Shown piece after piece: positions 1-12,504 of a stretch of DNA of 64,000 bases. A program made the translations under genes and the position numbers. Origin of the DNA: Capitulum mitella (taxonomy: Eukaryota > Arthropoda > Thecostraca > Pollicipedomorpha > Pollicipedidae); contig CP099839.1 of assembly GCA_030062745.1 (NCBI GenBank), positions 26,029,324 to 26,093,323 of the forward strand. Reading direction: 5' to 3'. The notes beneath the pieces are model-generated. The model had not been told where the DNA came from. It did no database searches and worked only from the letters and a program-made list of their open reading frames with translations. Position 1 is the first letter of the stretch. Every line of letters begins with the position of its first letter.

Positions 1-498
1 ATAGCTCCGTGACCCAACTTGATATCAATCTGAAACTTGGTACACAATTAGGAGGCACCCTTCTACGTGATATATATTCTGGGTTTGGTATTTGAAAAAA
101 ACGGCGTCGAAATTATTACGAAAAAAACAAATTTTAACTTTTCACCTTGACCTGACCTTGAAAAATGACCTCAGGTGAACAAAAGGACATCTGCACATTG
201 TGCAACTATCTAGCTATACATCCATATAAAGTTTTAAGTTTTATCTTAAAAACTCTGCTTTTGGCAGACATTTTCTTTTTACCCTTGACATGGCCAAAAA
301 TGGCATGAGGTGCCTCCCAAAAACGTTGCCTGGCTCCGCCCCTGAGCAAAATAGAATTTTGAAATTTCGTCACGGCACGTAGAAAAAATAGCTAGGAAAA
401 GTGACCAAGTTTCGTGAAGCTGCGTTAAAAAGCCTGGAATTGGCAAGCAAAAGACCCGAGGGGGGGGGCGGATTCAGCCCCCCCTGCCGGGAATAGGG
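1..498 (-). mobile_element. Family B TTAA element, truncated by the window edge
   Basis: This is the reverse complement of the first half of the family B element at 15666-16858. Window base 1 corresponds to about 16147, and the two can be followed base by base with scattered differences. The end inside the window reads GGGAATAGGG and is followed by TTAA at 499-502, matching the TTAA-CCTTATTCCCGG start of the other copy. It contains TGACCT hexamers (about 148-176) and the phrase GGCTCCGCCCCTGAG, also found in the second copy in the other orientation. No open frame resembles a transposase, so it is non-autonomous. The other end lies outside the window. The piggyBac-like assignment rests on the TTAA flank and CCC/GGG ends only. 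Confidence 0.75.
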
Positions 499-502
499 TT
501 AA

Positions 503-2570
503 TATTGACCTTATTTGGAAAATCTAAGTGTTTTCTTCTGCTTTTGCCAAGGACTTTCCAACGGTGTTTAATTTTTCCGTTGGGCTTATTGTTTTCGAGA
601 TCTTGGGGGTCACATGAACCCCAACACGGCGAAGGTGGATCCGGAGGCCGGCTTGGCGAAGGTTAAAAAAGTGTTCACGCGAAATTATGGTTGAGGGTTA
701 TGTTTTGGAATAAATGATAACTGAAATAATATCTGTTTAAGAAATGCGAACGTTTGAAACCAACAACATCTTAACGCAAACAGGTTACACCGCGAAGATT
801 CAAACTGTTGTTTGGTATATCCAAAACCCATTTAAACCTACTCCTAACTGTACCAATGTCTCTCATCAAGCTGGTCTGGCTTTCCGATTATCTTAATTTC
901 CATCCTTTTTGTTGGGCTAATTTCCCTTTCCGACCAAGCCAATAACTTTTCCTCACTGTTGTAGCGTCAATAAACAAAGACAGAACAAAGCAATTTGCAA
1001 AGATGATTTGAGGAATGTCTAACAGAAAATAAAAATGAGTGCATTGTGAGGTCAGATGAAAACGATATAATTTTGGCGAACTGGCACTGGCGATATCATC
1101 AAGCTCACGTCTACCATATTCCCAGAAAAGAAACGTTTTGCGAGGCCATGAGCTGCATATTCGGTAGGCAGCTACAATGTTAAATACGATAATGAGAATG
1201 TCTCCTGTTGACATCAAGGGAAGTACTATTGTGACATGTACGATATTTCAGCTACTAGGCTATTTTAAAAAGAAGCTCAGTAGAATTTTTCACATTTGAA
1301 ATATTCAGAATCTAATCTGAAGGAATCCTGCACTCGACTGCGGCCATTTTGTTCCGCAGATATAAGTATTGTTAAAAATGTCGAAAAAATCGTTTGCCTT
1401 GGTTACCTAGTTATTTTGACAAGGTTACGTGATTCCACCACTTCGTCTTACTCTGAGTTGACGTTCAAACCGCTTAAGGACGACTGTGTATTTTGAGCAC
1501 TTATTCCTAATAAACTAAGAGGTTTGCTGCTAAAAACATTATACAGCATGACATCAGAAATGCTGACGTCGTTAAAAAGCATACGCACTTCACGTTGAGA
1601 TACATACACAGTAAAATAACGCAGACTGCAGCCTACTTAGGTACATGTCTGAACTACCTATACTCTGCATATGAGTTAACTCATTTCTACTTCTTTTTCC
1701 AGCCTAGCCAAGTTCATTTGCAACAGACGATGTGCCATTATCCGTCATCATTAGATGCCGATAATGTCTAATGGTGCCTAGAGTACAGCTTAGCAAAGGG
1801 ATACTGCGGTCTTTCCATTGGCAACAGAGAACTGGTCACATGCCGTGAATAAAAATGGCGTCATGGGCAAATTGTCCTGAAACATCAGGTTGCGCGTGGG
1901 ACAAAGCAGGCAGCGAAGCTTAACTAATGCCGTCAGTTACGCGGTGTGCGACGCAGGCGATGCCATGTGTCCTGGACAGACCCTGCTTGGTGGGCTAGGA
2001 ACGCGACCAAGCGCTGTCCGGCCTGGTGGACCTCCTATTGATTTTTGAGATGTTTCTAACTCGCGGGAGTCCTGAGCCCAGCTCTAAAGCGCTAGAGCAC
2101 GGGCGCCGCAGTCGTCATGTGTCACGGTTGACGACGGTGCGCCTGTCAGGGGTTCATAACCACCGCGCCATCCACAAGTGCCGCAGCTTATCAAGGCATT
2201 CAAAGGCCGATGTAAAAATACCTCGCTTCCGGAGCTCCGAGACACACTAGCTGGCTTCAGCGACCCATGTGAGCCATAGTCTTGGAAGTGCAATCCGTTT
2301 TCATTGCTCCACGAACGCCCGTTGAAGGAACAAGTTTAATGGCATTGGAAATGGTGTCTTCCTACCTGAACCCATCATGCGTGACATTGCGCGACTGAAC
2401 CGAACTGAACTGAACTGCATGCGATTTGATACATTCGCTGCCTATATTTGGGGGTGGTTATTTACTTTTGAGTGGCCAGTTGACGAGGGTGACCCATTCA
2501 TGATTATGAGACGCCATTTTTCACACGCAGTAGGAACCAAAACTCCCCCATTTCGGACCGTTTTGGTCAG

Positions 2571-2575
<5 letters not shown>
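503..2575. other. Non-genic AT-rich stretch
   Basis: I see no supported gene here. The first 170 bases contain a phrase (CGAGATCTTGGGGG near 597) resembling the subterminal part of the TTAA elements, so a decayed fragment may be present. The remainder has only short chance open frames with no recognisable motif or splice context. Confidence 0.5.

Positions 2576-2624
<49 letters not shown>
2576..2624. repeat. (TA)n microsatellite
   Basis: About 24 uninterrupted TA units. The copy number is at the mercy of slippage and assembly. Confidence 0.95.
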
Positions 2625-2630
<6 letters not shown>

Positions 2631-3140
2631 GTCCATCTCATGGGAACCTAATATGTTTTGTTACGCAGTTTGATGGCCTTGAATAAATAACGTCGGTTAT
2701 TGCGACTTGTTTATGCTGTTGAAAAGTATATTTATTGGTTCAGGTTACAGGAGGAAGAATATGTTGGTTTTTCGTCGAAGTAATTCGTCTATTCCACTCG
2801 AAAACTTGCCTTTACCCCCACATGTTTTTGTGTTTTTTTTTCATTCGCAACATTGTTCATCCACATCTCAAAATGACACAGCTGTCGTCACCGCCGTGTA
2901 TGATTCTGAGGTGTCCTAGGCAACGTTGTATTTTAAATTCCTATTGTTCCAGCTGACGGAGCGTTCCGAGACGTTTCAGGACAAAGACAACAGTGACCGA
3001 AATTATCGCGATGCTCCTCGGGCAAACGTCGAAGCATCGATCAGTACGTGCACTGAGAGCAACCGGTGCCAACTTGCCCATCACTCAGCAATCAGCGAAT
3101 GCTCTTGCCCCTGCCATATCCCCATCGTCAGCTATTTAGT

Positions 3141-3183
3141 AACGACGTCCGTCGTTGGGGCTTACAAGGTCAGGTTCGATCCC
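3141..3183 (+). repeat. tRNA-like fragment: hairpin plus B box
   Basis: A 7-bp hairpin AACGACG/CGTCGTT with a two-base loop (3141-3156) is followed by GGTTCGATCCC (3173-3183), a perfect RNA polymerase III B-box. A convincing A box and acceptor stem are missing, so this is a SINE remnant or chance B box rather than a tRNA gene. Confidence 0.3.
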
Positions 3184-3339
3184 ACATTCCCCTTTAATGG
3201 ACTTTTATCGCCCCGATAAAATGAAATGACTGACAGCATACCAGACGGATATGCTGGCGTGCCGATCATAGTTCAAAATCTGCCGACAGCGAACTTCATA
3301 ACGGGCGCGAAGTACGATAAAACCCCATCAGTGCTCCGC

Positions 3340-4280
3340 GCTACCCCTCCCGCGCTAAGCACATACCCGCGTTCTCGGCGTCTCAGTCGCTCCTCTCTCC
3401 CCCGGCCGCCGTGGTTCTCTCTGCCTCTTCTGACCGCGCCGTCCTGCCGGTGCGCGCGCCGGGAGTTGTCGCCCCCCTCCGACCGGCCGGTCCGACGGCG
3501 TCCGCCGGCCGACAGCAGAACCTGTCGGAGAGGCGTGCCTGACAGACAGGTGGCCGGCCGCCGGCCGCCGCCCGTCAGCCGCCGGCCACCAGATTAACGG
3601 CCCGACACGTGCGTCCGACTGTCCGTGTCCGACTGTCCGGACAGCGGCGCGCGGTGCCCGGACCTCCAGGCGGGGAGGGGCGTCCCTCTGGGCATAGGGA
3701 CTGGATTCGGCTGTCTGGATCCCGGAAGAACGCTTCGTCCAACCACTGGGACAGAGGCGGGCTACCTGTGTGTCCCACCACTCGGACAGAATCGGGTGTC
3801 TGAGTGTCTGACCGCTCGGGCAGGGGCGGGCCACTTGTGAGCTAACTCTCTACAACACACTGGGACACTGTCTGGCCGTCCATACGGCGGAAAGGGAGCA
3901 CGCGTCCTGAGAATCCGAATAGCGCTGGGACGTGCGTGTGTGTCCCGCTCTCCGGGCATCTGGGGCATATATGTATGTCCGACCCTTCGGCCAGTTGAAA
4001 CACGTTTGTCTTGTCCCCTCTGCCCTCCACACAACAGGAACACGTGTGTCCTGCGCTGCCGTCAGAGGGGCCGGCTCGTTCGGGACCTCGCGCGGGCTGA
4101 CAGTGCCGGTCATGTCCGGCCAGCGCAGCCACGCCGGGCCGGCAGCCGGTGAGCCACTCGGGGGAACGAAATCCGCCGCTGTCTCCGGCGCCCATCCGGG
4201 GAACCGACCTGATTGCGCTGACAGCGAGCTGACAACGTCGCAGACCGGCGCGCAGACGTCGAAAGCCTTCGCTACGCTGC
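3340..4280. repeat. GC island with decayed ~34-bp minisatellite
   Basis: The island starts abruptly near 3340. From about 3660 to 4060 the sequence has a weak period of 34 bases. Three adjacent units from 3738 to 3839 align end to end (starting ACCACTGGGACAG, ACCACTCGGACAG and ACCGCTCGGGCAG). More diverged 34-base units occur around 3856, 3948 and 3982. Because 34 is not a multiple of three, the repeat shifts frame in every unit. The overlapping open frames of up to 159 codons on both strands are therefore by-products of base composition, not genes. Confidence 0.6.
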
Positions 4281-5560
4281 AGTGATTAGAGGACCTTGGG
4301 TTCTTTTTGAAACCGAAATCGGCGATTTCTGTGGGCTCAGGATTGTGTAATGTTGTTGCCGTGGACTGTCTTGTTGCCCCATGTGGTCGGCCCCGCGAGC
4401 TTCTTTCTGTGTCTGCCGCGAAACATTATGTCTGATCCAGCTGTTTGTTGTCCGGTCTTCACACCAATCTTCACACCAATGGTCTCATCCTACCCAAAAT
4501 GGACATCAGGCGAGGAGTAAGCTCAAAACACTTCCGTTCAAAATGGACGAGCTCTTGCGTGACTACATCTCGTTCGGAAGCATGTGCTCGTCGAATAACC
4601 CCGTTACCAATTCTGGATAAAAATCAGTCTCAACATCTTTCCGTGGATTTAGATTCCTGTAGCGTAGGTAATTGGTGTTTTCCCTTTTATTGTTTTTTTT
4701 TACTAACTGAGTTTTCCCCTTTGAGTTTCGGACAAATGTTCTCACAATGAATTTGAGGTATTATTACATGAGCGCAGATGCGAGACCGTTGAAGGACACC
4801 ATCATAGCCCGCCGTTTATGCAGCCGTTTGTCTTTCACCTCACCATCACGAAACCAAGATCTGAGAACACGTTCCTCATAACACTGCAGTTGTTACCGCC
4901 ATATGCATTGCACGGGAAGCGTGTTGCAAAACTGCCGACATTGATATACTGAATAATAAGCATGGCGTTTTTGATAAACGTGGCCCACAGTGTATCGTTT
5001 GGCACTAGCCGGAATGGATCGCTGCAGCTGTTCGTTTCATTTACACCTGCGCTTGGGGCATTAATCTCTCGCAGCCCTGCCAATGGGGAAACACGTACCG
5101 ATGTTCAAAGACGTGCAAAAGTGACCTTTAAGCAACGCCAGGAAATGCCAAAACATTGACACAATCAGCTAATGCACACTGGGGAGGCTTGCCAGTAATT
5201 AAATGCGCCTACGATGGCGGTCATGCACAAAAAATGTCATGGTATTTCGCTGGCCTTTAACTAAGTGGCTCCCACGAAGTAGCTGGCCTTTACGTGTGTA
5301 AGAGTGACCTTTGTCCCGTCAACCTGATTAAAAACCTATTTTTAAGGGTCGTGACAAAGCTTTCTTCAACCACCGCAACGATTCGAGACGCTACGTTCGA
5401 CATCCATGGGAGACAGAATGTCCCACGCAGCAATGCGCCTTTTTGGTCTCACTGCCGGTGATGTGGACCTGACGTCTACATTTCCTAGCCTAGACGCTAT
5501 TCTTCTCTTGTTCTAGTTTGACAAGAAGCTATTTATTTCAAACTCCAGGAGCACTCTGTC
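4281..5560. other. Non-genic stretch
   Basis: Mixed AT-rich sequence. I found no repeat, splice-flanked exon or RNA gene that I could support. Confidence 0.5.
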
Positions 5561-5879
5561 GTCCATCCAGTGCGAACCGGTTCGAAACTGGTATGCCGTG
5601 CTGGGCCTCGGGCAGGGGCTAGAGTCGAGGTTTGTGGGAGCTCTGTCCCGAATCCCGCGCGGAGGCTAGATTGTCGTCGACAGGCTGCTCCATCCCTGCT
5701 GCCTTGCGTGGGCCATGCCTGCTTGCGGACTGCCGGGAGCCCCGTGCGCAGGCCAGATTTGCGTCCGGAGCCGCTCCGCCTGAAATTGCAGTCAGCTGTC
5801 GTCCGGGGCGGGCTCCACTCGAGGCTGCGCCTACGCGGTCGTCCTGCGCTCCGATCGGCACCAACTTTCGCGACGAGCC

Positions 5880-5927
5880 CGGCCAACTTATCTGCACGCC
5901 CGGGCGTGCAGATGGAAAAGTTGGCCG
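5880..5927. repeat. 22-bp hairpin, no loop
   Basis: A 12-bp perfect inverted repeat with no spacer (5890-5901 / 5902-5913, ATCTGCACGCCC and complement) is extended by a further perfect 10 bp (CGGCCAACTT at 5880-5889 / AAGTTGGCCG at 5918-5927), with a four-base bulge GGAA on one side. It sits in the GC-rich 3' flank of Shal. Confidence 0.85.
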
Positions 5928-5962
5928 CGCCCGACGGACAGACACGCCGACTTTGGGACTTG

Positions 5963-5968
5963 TTTATT
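5963..5968 (-). terminator. Candidate polyadenylation signal
   Basis: AATAAA on the minus strand, the first canonical hexamer I see downstream of the Shal stop codon, about 2.6 kb away. It would imply a long 3' UTR. Variant hexamers could be used instead, so this is only a candidate. Confidence 0.2.
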
Positions 5969-8582
5969 TTGTATAGAGCAAAATGTACACTTAGACAGCA
6001 AGCATAAGTAACGGCCGGCGGCGGATTGGTTTGGCGCGGAGGTGGCGGGCAGGAACGGCTCGCGCCCGCCGGTCGCAGGGCACGGACGGGATCCGCCGCG
6101 GCCGACGACCGCCGCCGCCAGCCGGCCGCCCGCCCGGGGCCACCAGCGGGCCAACAGAACGCACTGAAACGCACTCGGATGGCGAGAGCCGGCAGACGAC
6201 CAAATGGCAATGATAACACCGATCGATGCACGTGTGTACGAAATGAAGCCGCCGTTCCAGCGATCAAGATCAGTCACCATCCCGGCCGAGACCGCAGCGA
6301 ATAGTCACTCGGACAGTTCGTAAATTGCAAACTATGAATGATTTCTAAATTCATAACAACGGTAATGTATATAAGACTCGTTACAAATGTACACTATCAA
6401 CAGATTCTTCTATAGATAGACTTGCTCGGAGCCGTGGGCGAGGGACTTTAAGGGTAACATTAAATATATACGTCGCAGACGTAAATAGAGGGACGTTCCT
6501 TACCACGTCGGCGACTCCTTGCGAGCCGTCCGGAGCCTTTTCACGGCGTACGTGTCCGATCCTATTAGGTTTATGGCGGCCCGACAAGCTGCAATAGCCG
6601 GGCCTTCCATTCAAATGGCCACTTCGTCAGCGGCTGGGCCGGCCGGCCGGGCCGGAGGTGACAAGGGAGCGTTGTCTGGCGGGGCGGGCTGGTGGCCCGG
6701 TCGATGCTGTTCTCTCCCGACTGGGGGCCCGCAGAGGAGCGCTGTCCTGCCCAGTTACCTGGCCCTACTCGAGGGCGACGGTGTCGAGCAAGAGACGCTC
6801 AAGAGCCGGGCCTGACAAAGGAAACATGCGATAGGCGGATGCTGGCGTAAGTGGTCAACTCTAGTTGCTTCGGTCCGTTGACGAGGACAAAATTTTGACT
6901 GTCATCTTGAAAGTGAGTTTCTCCCCTCCTAGAAGCTTTCCGTTTCTTGCTCTTTTTCTTTCGGTCCCCTCTCCCCAGTGCTCGACCCTGAGCCCGGCTC
7001 ACGCACACAGGACCGTTTGGTCCGGTCCTGTCGACAGCGCCCAGCCTACCGACCGTCCGCACGGATAATTCCGAGTAACTGCGTGCCATTTGGCAGCGCT
7101 TATTGACGGCCGGCCGCCGGCCTGCTATGAAGGTCTGGCCGCGGCCCGTCGGCCGCCGGTCGGCCGCCGCTTTGGCAGCGACCGCGGCGAGGCGCGGCGT
7201 CGCCCGAGGCGATAAAACGGGCGCAACTAGAAACGAAGGGCCACACCGACTGGAAATGGAATGACTTGGCGGCTCCGAGTTCAACACAGAGGCCTGAGGT
7301 TACGGCGCGAGCGAGCCACTCGCCGCTGCTCGCTCGCGGCCGGCGCGTGCTCGCTCCGCGCGGGCCGCCGCTGCGGAGCGTCCTCGACCCGGGTCAGGAG
7401 CGCGACCCGCCGCCGGCCAGCCGCCGGCGGCGGCCAGGCGAGCCGCGCCGCCCCGGGGCGGCGGCGCGCGAGCGGGCCTCGGCGATGCGGCCGCGCCCGC
7501 CGGCGCCGCGGGAAGGCGTCATGCAACTGGCGCGAGATGGGCCATGCGGCGCCGCGCGGCGACCGGGCTCCGGTTCTGAACTGCACAGGCCCCGGCCGGC
7601 CGGGCGCGATTGGCCGCCGCCCGCCGGCCGACCGGCTAGAGTCGAAGCTAACAACAATCTACAACCACTAGAGACTAGCCATCACCGTAACACATATAAA
7701 ATAACACGTCCCTCATACACGCGAGGAAATACTGGAGTCTTAACTCTAGTATAGACAAGGGCAACACGAGAGGAGCGCTTACCATACAGCGGCGTAGCCG
7801 TCGGGCCTGGCTGATCGTTAACAACGGGAAAGAAGGCCAACATTGTCATATACACAGTGTGCTAAATTCTGGAAACAGTCGCTAAGAGACGCCTTTGAGA
7901 AACCTAAAATCACAGTTCGAGCCGTTAATCTCAGAGACGGCAAAGATTGGCTCGGCGCGGCGCCGATCGACCACCTCTCGCGCCGACCGCGGAGCCCGCT
8001 GGGTTCCGGACCGCGGTCGCGGACCGGGACCGGCCGCGGACCGCGGGCTACGGAAGACCGCCGGCCGCGGCGGGCGGCGGGCCGAGATCTCGGCGTGCGT
8101 CGGCGCTCCAGGACAGCCCGCCGGTCGCCGTCTGAGGGCGTTCTGAGGAGCGCCGGGCCGCGGCGCCGGCCGAGCTGCGCGCCGCTGAGGACGGCAGGCG
8201 CTGAGTGCGCTCCTCGCCGTCGGCCGGGCTCGAAGCTGGGCGTCTCTCCGTCTGGCCAGCGCGAGCACCACATGTACCGTCTGCTGGAGACGGCGGTGTC
8301 GGACCGGACGACTCTCTCGCCTTCTCCCTACCCCTCTTTCCTTTTCCTCCCTTCTGCCCCTTTCTCTCGCTCTTCCTTTCTTTCGCACAGCCTTTCGCAC
8401 ACGTCCTCTCGCCGACATTCTCGCCACCTGCCGCGCCCAGTTCGTCCACGCGCACCGCTCGGCGCGCGCCGGTCCGTCGCCGCCCGGCCGGACGGGCGCT
8501 GGACCGAGCAGCCCGAAACCCGGCGGCCGCCGGCCGGCCTGCCGGCACCCTAAGCGTATCGGCCGCGCCCGGCCGTTGCCGC

Positions 8583-8837
8583 CTACAGCGTCGAGATGCG
8601 CATGCAGCCGGAGGCGTTGTTGTCGTCGGCCGCCGGCTGGTCGGCCTCGGCGCCACTCGGCTGGGAGATGGTGGCCAGCGAACTGGCGTTCTGGCGCGAC
8701 TCGGGCAGCGAGAGCGCGCTGGGCGGCGCGTTCAGGTGCACCCGGTGCCGGCCGGTCGGCGTGCTCTTCTCCAGGTCGCCGATCTGGATCTCGCGCAACT
8801 CCTCGTCGTGGCCGTTCTCCACGTTGTGGTACAGGTT
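8583..8837 (-). CDS. Shal: Shal terminal exon: distal C terminus and stop
   Basis: Eighty-four codons plus TAG. The acceptor is GCGCTCTCTTTCCAG|AAC, and phase 0 matches the previous donor. The peptide begins NLYHNVENGHDEELREIQIG and ends in SGCMRISTL. I recognise the acidic NLYHN..GHDEELREIQIGDLE block as invertebrate Shal-like. The last three residues, Ser-Thr-Leu, fit a class I PDZ ligand (S/T-x-hydrophobic). Vertebrate Kv4 ends in Ser-Ala-Leu, which binds PDZ scaffolds such as PSD-95. The frame could be extended upstream to a stop near 8949, but the pyrimidine-rich AG at 8838 is a strong acceptor and the extension is low complexity. A longer open frame on the same strand (7882-9012) overlaps in another phase and is not coding. 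The exon sits in a GC island. Confidence 0.9.
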   Translation of the reverse strand, partial: NLYHNVENGHDEELREIQIGDLEKSTPTGRHRVHLNAPPSALSLPESRQNASSLATISQPSGAEADQPAADDNNASGCMRISTL

Positions 8838-10904
8838 CTGGAAAGAGAGCGCCGAGGTGAGACTGGCGCTGCGGGCTGCGGAGCTCGCTTCCGAGACGGC
8901 GGTGGCGGCGGGGGATTGCTCGTGCTGGAGCTGCGCTGAGTTTTCGTTTTACACGGTGAAGCACTTTGCTGTTCTGGGAAGAGAACAGCGACAGCGAGGA
9001 CTGATACTCCACGCTTTGATGTGCAGTTTGGAAGAAGAGGCTACGCGAAAGTTCGTTCCCTGTTTGACAAATGTGTCTAGAAACTTGGAAGAAACCTCAC
9101 TTGGAGTTACAGCGCAGGCCTAAAACTCGGAGATGCGTAAAGATCCGCGTCAATGGAAAAGAGTTGTTCTTTTTTGAAAATCTCGGGTGACTTGAACAGG
9201 CACTACCGGCCACCAGCATCATTCATCTTTCTGCTACAATGCCGGTTAGTTAGAGGAGAAACACCAGCTAAGCGAGAGAAATCTCAAACTCTCAAACATA
9301 GATGCTATTAATCTCGTCCGGGAGGAAGTTTGGGAGCTCCATAAATTGGGAGCCATAGTAAAGACTGAGACATCATCAATCAATTTATCATTAAGGGATT
9401 GTTCGCTTCCTTTCCAGTCCGTCTATACCACAAATCCAGCAGCGCTGGAGCAAGACGGGCGTGCCCACTTAACACAGCAGCCCTTTGGCAGACTGCCACG
9501 GGCAGGGACTAAGCGTGAGCTCGACACCAGTGTACCCTAAGATTAACGGAGCCAAGATTAGTTACCAAACGATCTGAGGATGGAGCGGACCTGGATGCTA
9601 AAACGAAGTCCCTCGTCCGGACGCAAAATGGGTAGAATCTGCTCTGCATGGATTCGCGAAAGATGGCCATGAATAGCTTGTCGAATCGATTGAGTCCTGA
9701 TTTGTGGTGATTCGACTGTTGACCACTGCCAAACGCATTAACCTTTCGCGACCTCTGTTTGTCTTAGTAATGAATGCTTTGTGTCAATGTGCGTTTCCTG
9801 CGACGGGCAGTTTTGTTTTGATGCCAGAGATACGTGTTTAGTAAAGAACAGCATAACGAGCAATCAGTATAAAGTGATGCCGGTGAACATCCGGGAAAGC
9901 GGACGATTAGTCAGCCGAGAACATAAAAATCGTCCAGAGCAGAGGACAGCACACGCATGAAGCGGATTTCCGGCCATCAGGCGTCGGTCGCAGTCTTTTT
10001 TACCGCAGTACAAAACGACGCGCAGCTATAGAGGCTTTGGCAACGAAACCAAGATCGTGCGCGATTTACGAGATGGCGCCGATGGCTTTGCCGAGGCGTT
10101 TGCGAGGGAAAAACAAGGACGCCATCCGATTCGGCCCAACTTTTCCGAACCGGTTTCGCGGAATCGAGCGGCCCTCCGGCCAAACGCCGCGCCGGGAACA
10201 AATAGCCGATCGACACGTCCCGACTGTCCCCGCCCGGAGATCCGCGAATTTACGAGCGCGGTTTCGCGGAAGCGATAAGTGTCGGCGGCGGACGGCGGCA
10301 ATTAGCTCGACGCCTTCGGCGGCCGGCCGCCCGCGCCGCCGGCGGCAGGGGCGCCCTCGGCACCGCCGACGTCACAGTCAATATTCATGGACCCCATCGG
10401 AATAAATAAGAACATTAGCGACGACCGGCTGCTGCCCGACGATCCGACGCTGCGCCCGACCCGACCCAGACGCCGGCTCCCGCCGCCAATGGTCATCAAT
10501 ATGACCTCCGAATTGGATATTTGGCGGGTGTCCGCGGCGCGGCGCGGCCGCCGTCGTCGACGCTGACCAGAGAGATGGGCAGAGGAAACGACTCGGAGGG
10601 AGGGCCCTCGACGGCCCACCGGCCGGGCCGAGAGGAAACGACACGCCGGGAGGGACCGGCGACCGCTGGCAGGGAGGAGGCAGACACCGACGCCCCCAGG
10701 ACGGGGGGGGGGGCCGGCCGCTCGGTGGCAGAGAGCTTGGCTCCGAGAGCTCGCTGATGGGCGTTGCGAGATGCAGGAGAGAGGGAGGGAGATGCCACTT
10801 GAGATTTCTTGTAGACACTTTGCGGAAGTTTTGAGACAAGCACATGGGCACGGTCCATGTCTAAATTCAGCCGACGGTCCCCAGACGTCTGTGTCCTAGA
10901 TAAA

Positions 10905-12372
10905 CCCTGTTCCTGTATGGGGGGGGGAGGGTCATAAACTCCCCACTCCGGTTTTTGCTCACTATTGCCATGGTTTTCAAAGTAACTTCACGGAACTCGA
11001 CTGCTTTTTCTCTCTATTTTTCCTACGTGTTATGGAAAATATAATTTATTTCATTTTTCCCACGGGTGGAGCCACGACACGTTTCTGAGAGGCATCTCAG
11101 GCCATTTTTGGTACTGTTGAATGTTAAAAAGTAGCCGCCAACTTTTTTTTTTAAGGTAGAGCTTAGAACGTCAGATGAGTGTGTAGGAAAATAACTGGGT
11201 CAATATACAAAAATATCTATGTTAAACTCAGGTCAGTTAACAAGGTCAGATCAAGGTCGGAAGTCAAGATGTGGTTTTATAAAACTATTTTTGACGGCGG
11301 CTTTCAAAGTTCAAAATCCGGAACATATATGATTTCAAACAACACCTTCTATTTGTGTTTCAAGTTTCAGGCGGTATCAGGTCGGGTCACGGAGCTGTAA
11401 CTTAAACTGTCCGCGCACGTACCCTACATCCCGACGGTCATGAACAGGACTCAAAGAAATTTAGCCGATGCAAATAACTGGAAACATTTTAAAGCACTAT
11501 GAGACGAACTCAAGGTCATTCCATATGGCTCTGAGGTTACCAGAGGTCGTTTAAGATCGAAGGTTGTAAGTTGATCTGATGAACATGCGACCACAGTCGT
11601 TTCTCCTTTTTCATGTCCCTGGCGCCGCCTATGCCAACCTTGTTCCAACAATGCAATATGATTTGTAATTCTGAAGCATAACGTAACTATTAAAAACCAT
11701 GAATTTTTTGGATGAAAATTGTGTTAATTCCGTTTTCAAAAAATATCCTTTTCATTTTTTTTTCAACGCTACGAACGTCTAATCATTTCATAAAACTTAC
11801 ATACGTGTGGGCAAAGGGGAAAAGCCACATTAATTAGCGCTCGATTCGCACCCATTGTCGGTCCATAAACAGCAGAGTTAGCCAAAAATACCTCCGATCA
11901 GGCACGTAGCGAGGATTTTCCTCGGGGGGAGGGAGCAAATGTCAAATGTTGCCATATGCCACAGGCATATGACGGAATTTGCAAGAAAAGGCAGCAATCT
12001 GAGGCGATTTATCGCGTATGTAATACACAGGAAAATATATAATGTTTGTTTTTGCAACAGATATATGACCACTATTACGTATTCATGCGAAATCGCCATG
12101 TATCTATTGTAGACCGCTTGCCTGAGGGCGGGGGGGGGGGGCATAGCCCCCATGGCCCCCCTTGGCTGTCCCTGCCTCCGATTCTGACTTTTGCCCCAGA
12201 TCCACCCGTTTTAAAATTTTCAAAACTTCTATTTAATGAAGGTACTTGACGTCATAGCGAATAGATTGTCCTTTGTTACGATGAAATCGGACAGGTAGTT
12301 CTCGAGATCTCGGGGATGGAGGGGGAGCCCGATACGGGAACGCGTACTAGAACTATGGGTACGGGAATAGGC
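10905..12372 (+). mobile_element. Family B TTAA element, diverged copy
   Basis: The left end CCCTGTTCCTGTATGG (10905) and right end GGGAATAGGC (12363-12372) correspond to the CCCTATTCCCGG/GGGAATAGGG ends of family B. The flanking tetranucleotides TAAA (10901-10904) and TTAG (12373-12376) look like decayed TTAA duplications. Internally it follows the 15666-16858 copy through recognisable blocks, including CGGGTCACGGAGCT near 11383, AGGTCGTTTAAG near 11543 and TAGTTCTCGAGAT near 12296. It is more diverged than the other copies and has no long open frame. It lies within the last Shal intron and is non-coding. Confidence 0.65.
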
Positions 12373-12504
12373 TTAGGGGACGCAGCTGAGACTGAAGAGT
12401 GTTGATGATGGTCCGGATTGGAGGACGTGATGGTCCCCGCCGAGGGGCGTAGATGGTGACACGGGTCCGAAACCGCTGACCACGCTCCAGTCCCGAGCAC
12501 AACA

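Larger units (their letters stand above)
5561..8582 (-). other. GC-rich 3' flank / probable 3' UTR of Shal
   Basis: This lies directly downstream of the Shal stop codon in the direction of transcription and has no recognisable coding content. It holds GC islands at about 5560-6300, 6590-6800, 6960-7680 and 7940-8582, separated by short AT-rich gaps. A polypurine tract on the transcribed strand (8310-8400, polypyrimidine on the plus strand) starts about 180 bases after the stop. The segment 5600-5870 has weak tandem periodicity of roughly 35-37 bases. How much is transcribed cannot be told from sequence. The nearest clear AATAAA on the minus strand is at 5963-5968. Confidence 0.4.

Noticed and set aside
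2576..2624. Open frames encoding alternating Ile/Tyr
   Set aside because: Translation of the (TA)n microsatellite.
5533..6267. 244-codon minus-strand frame in the Shal 3' flank
   Set aside because: Repetitive segments shift between frames and the amino-acid composition is island-like. There is no motif.
7882..9012. 376-codon minus-strand frame overlapping the Shal last exon
   Set aside because: It is in a different phase from the recognised exon, is dominated by Arg/Ala/Pro from the GC island, and crosses the acceptor site.
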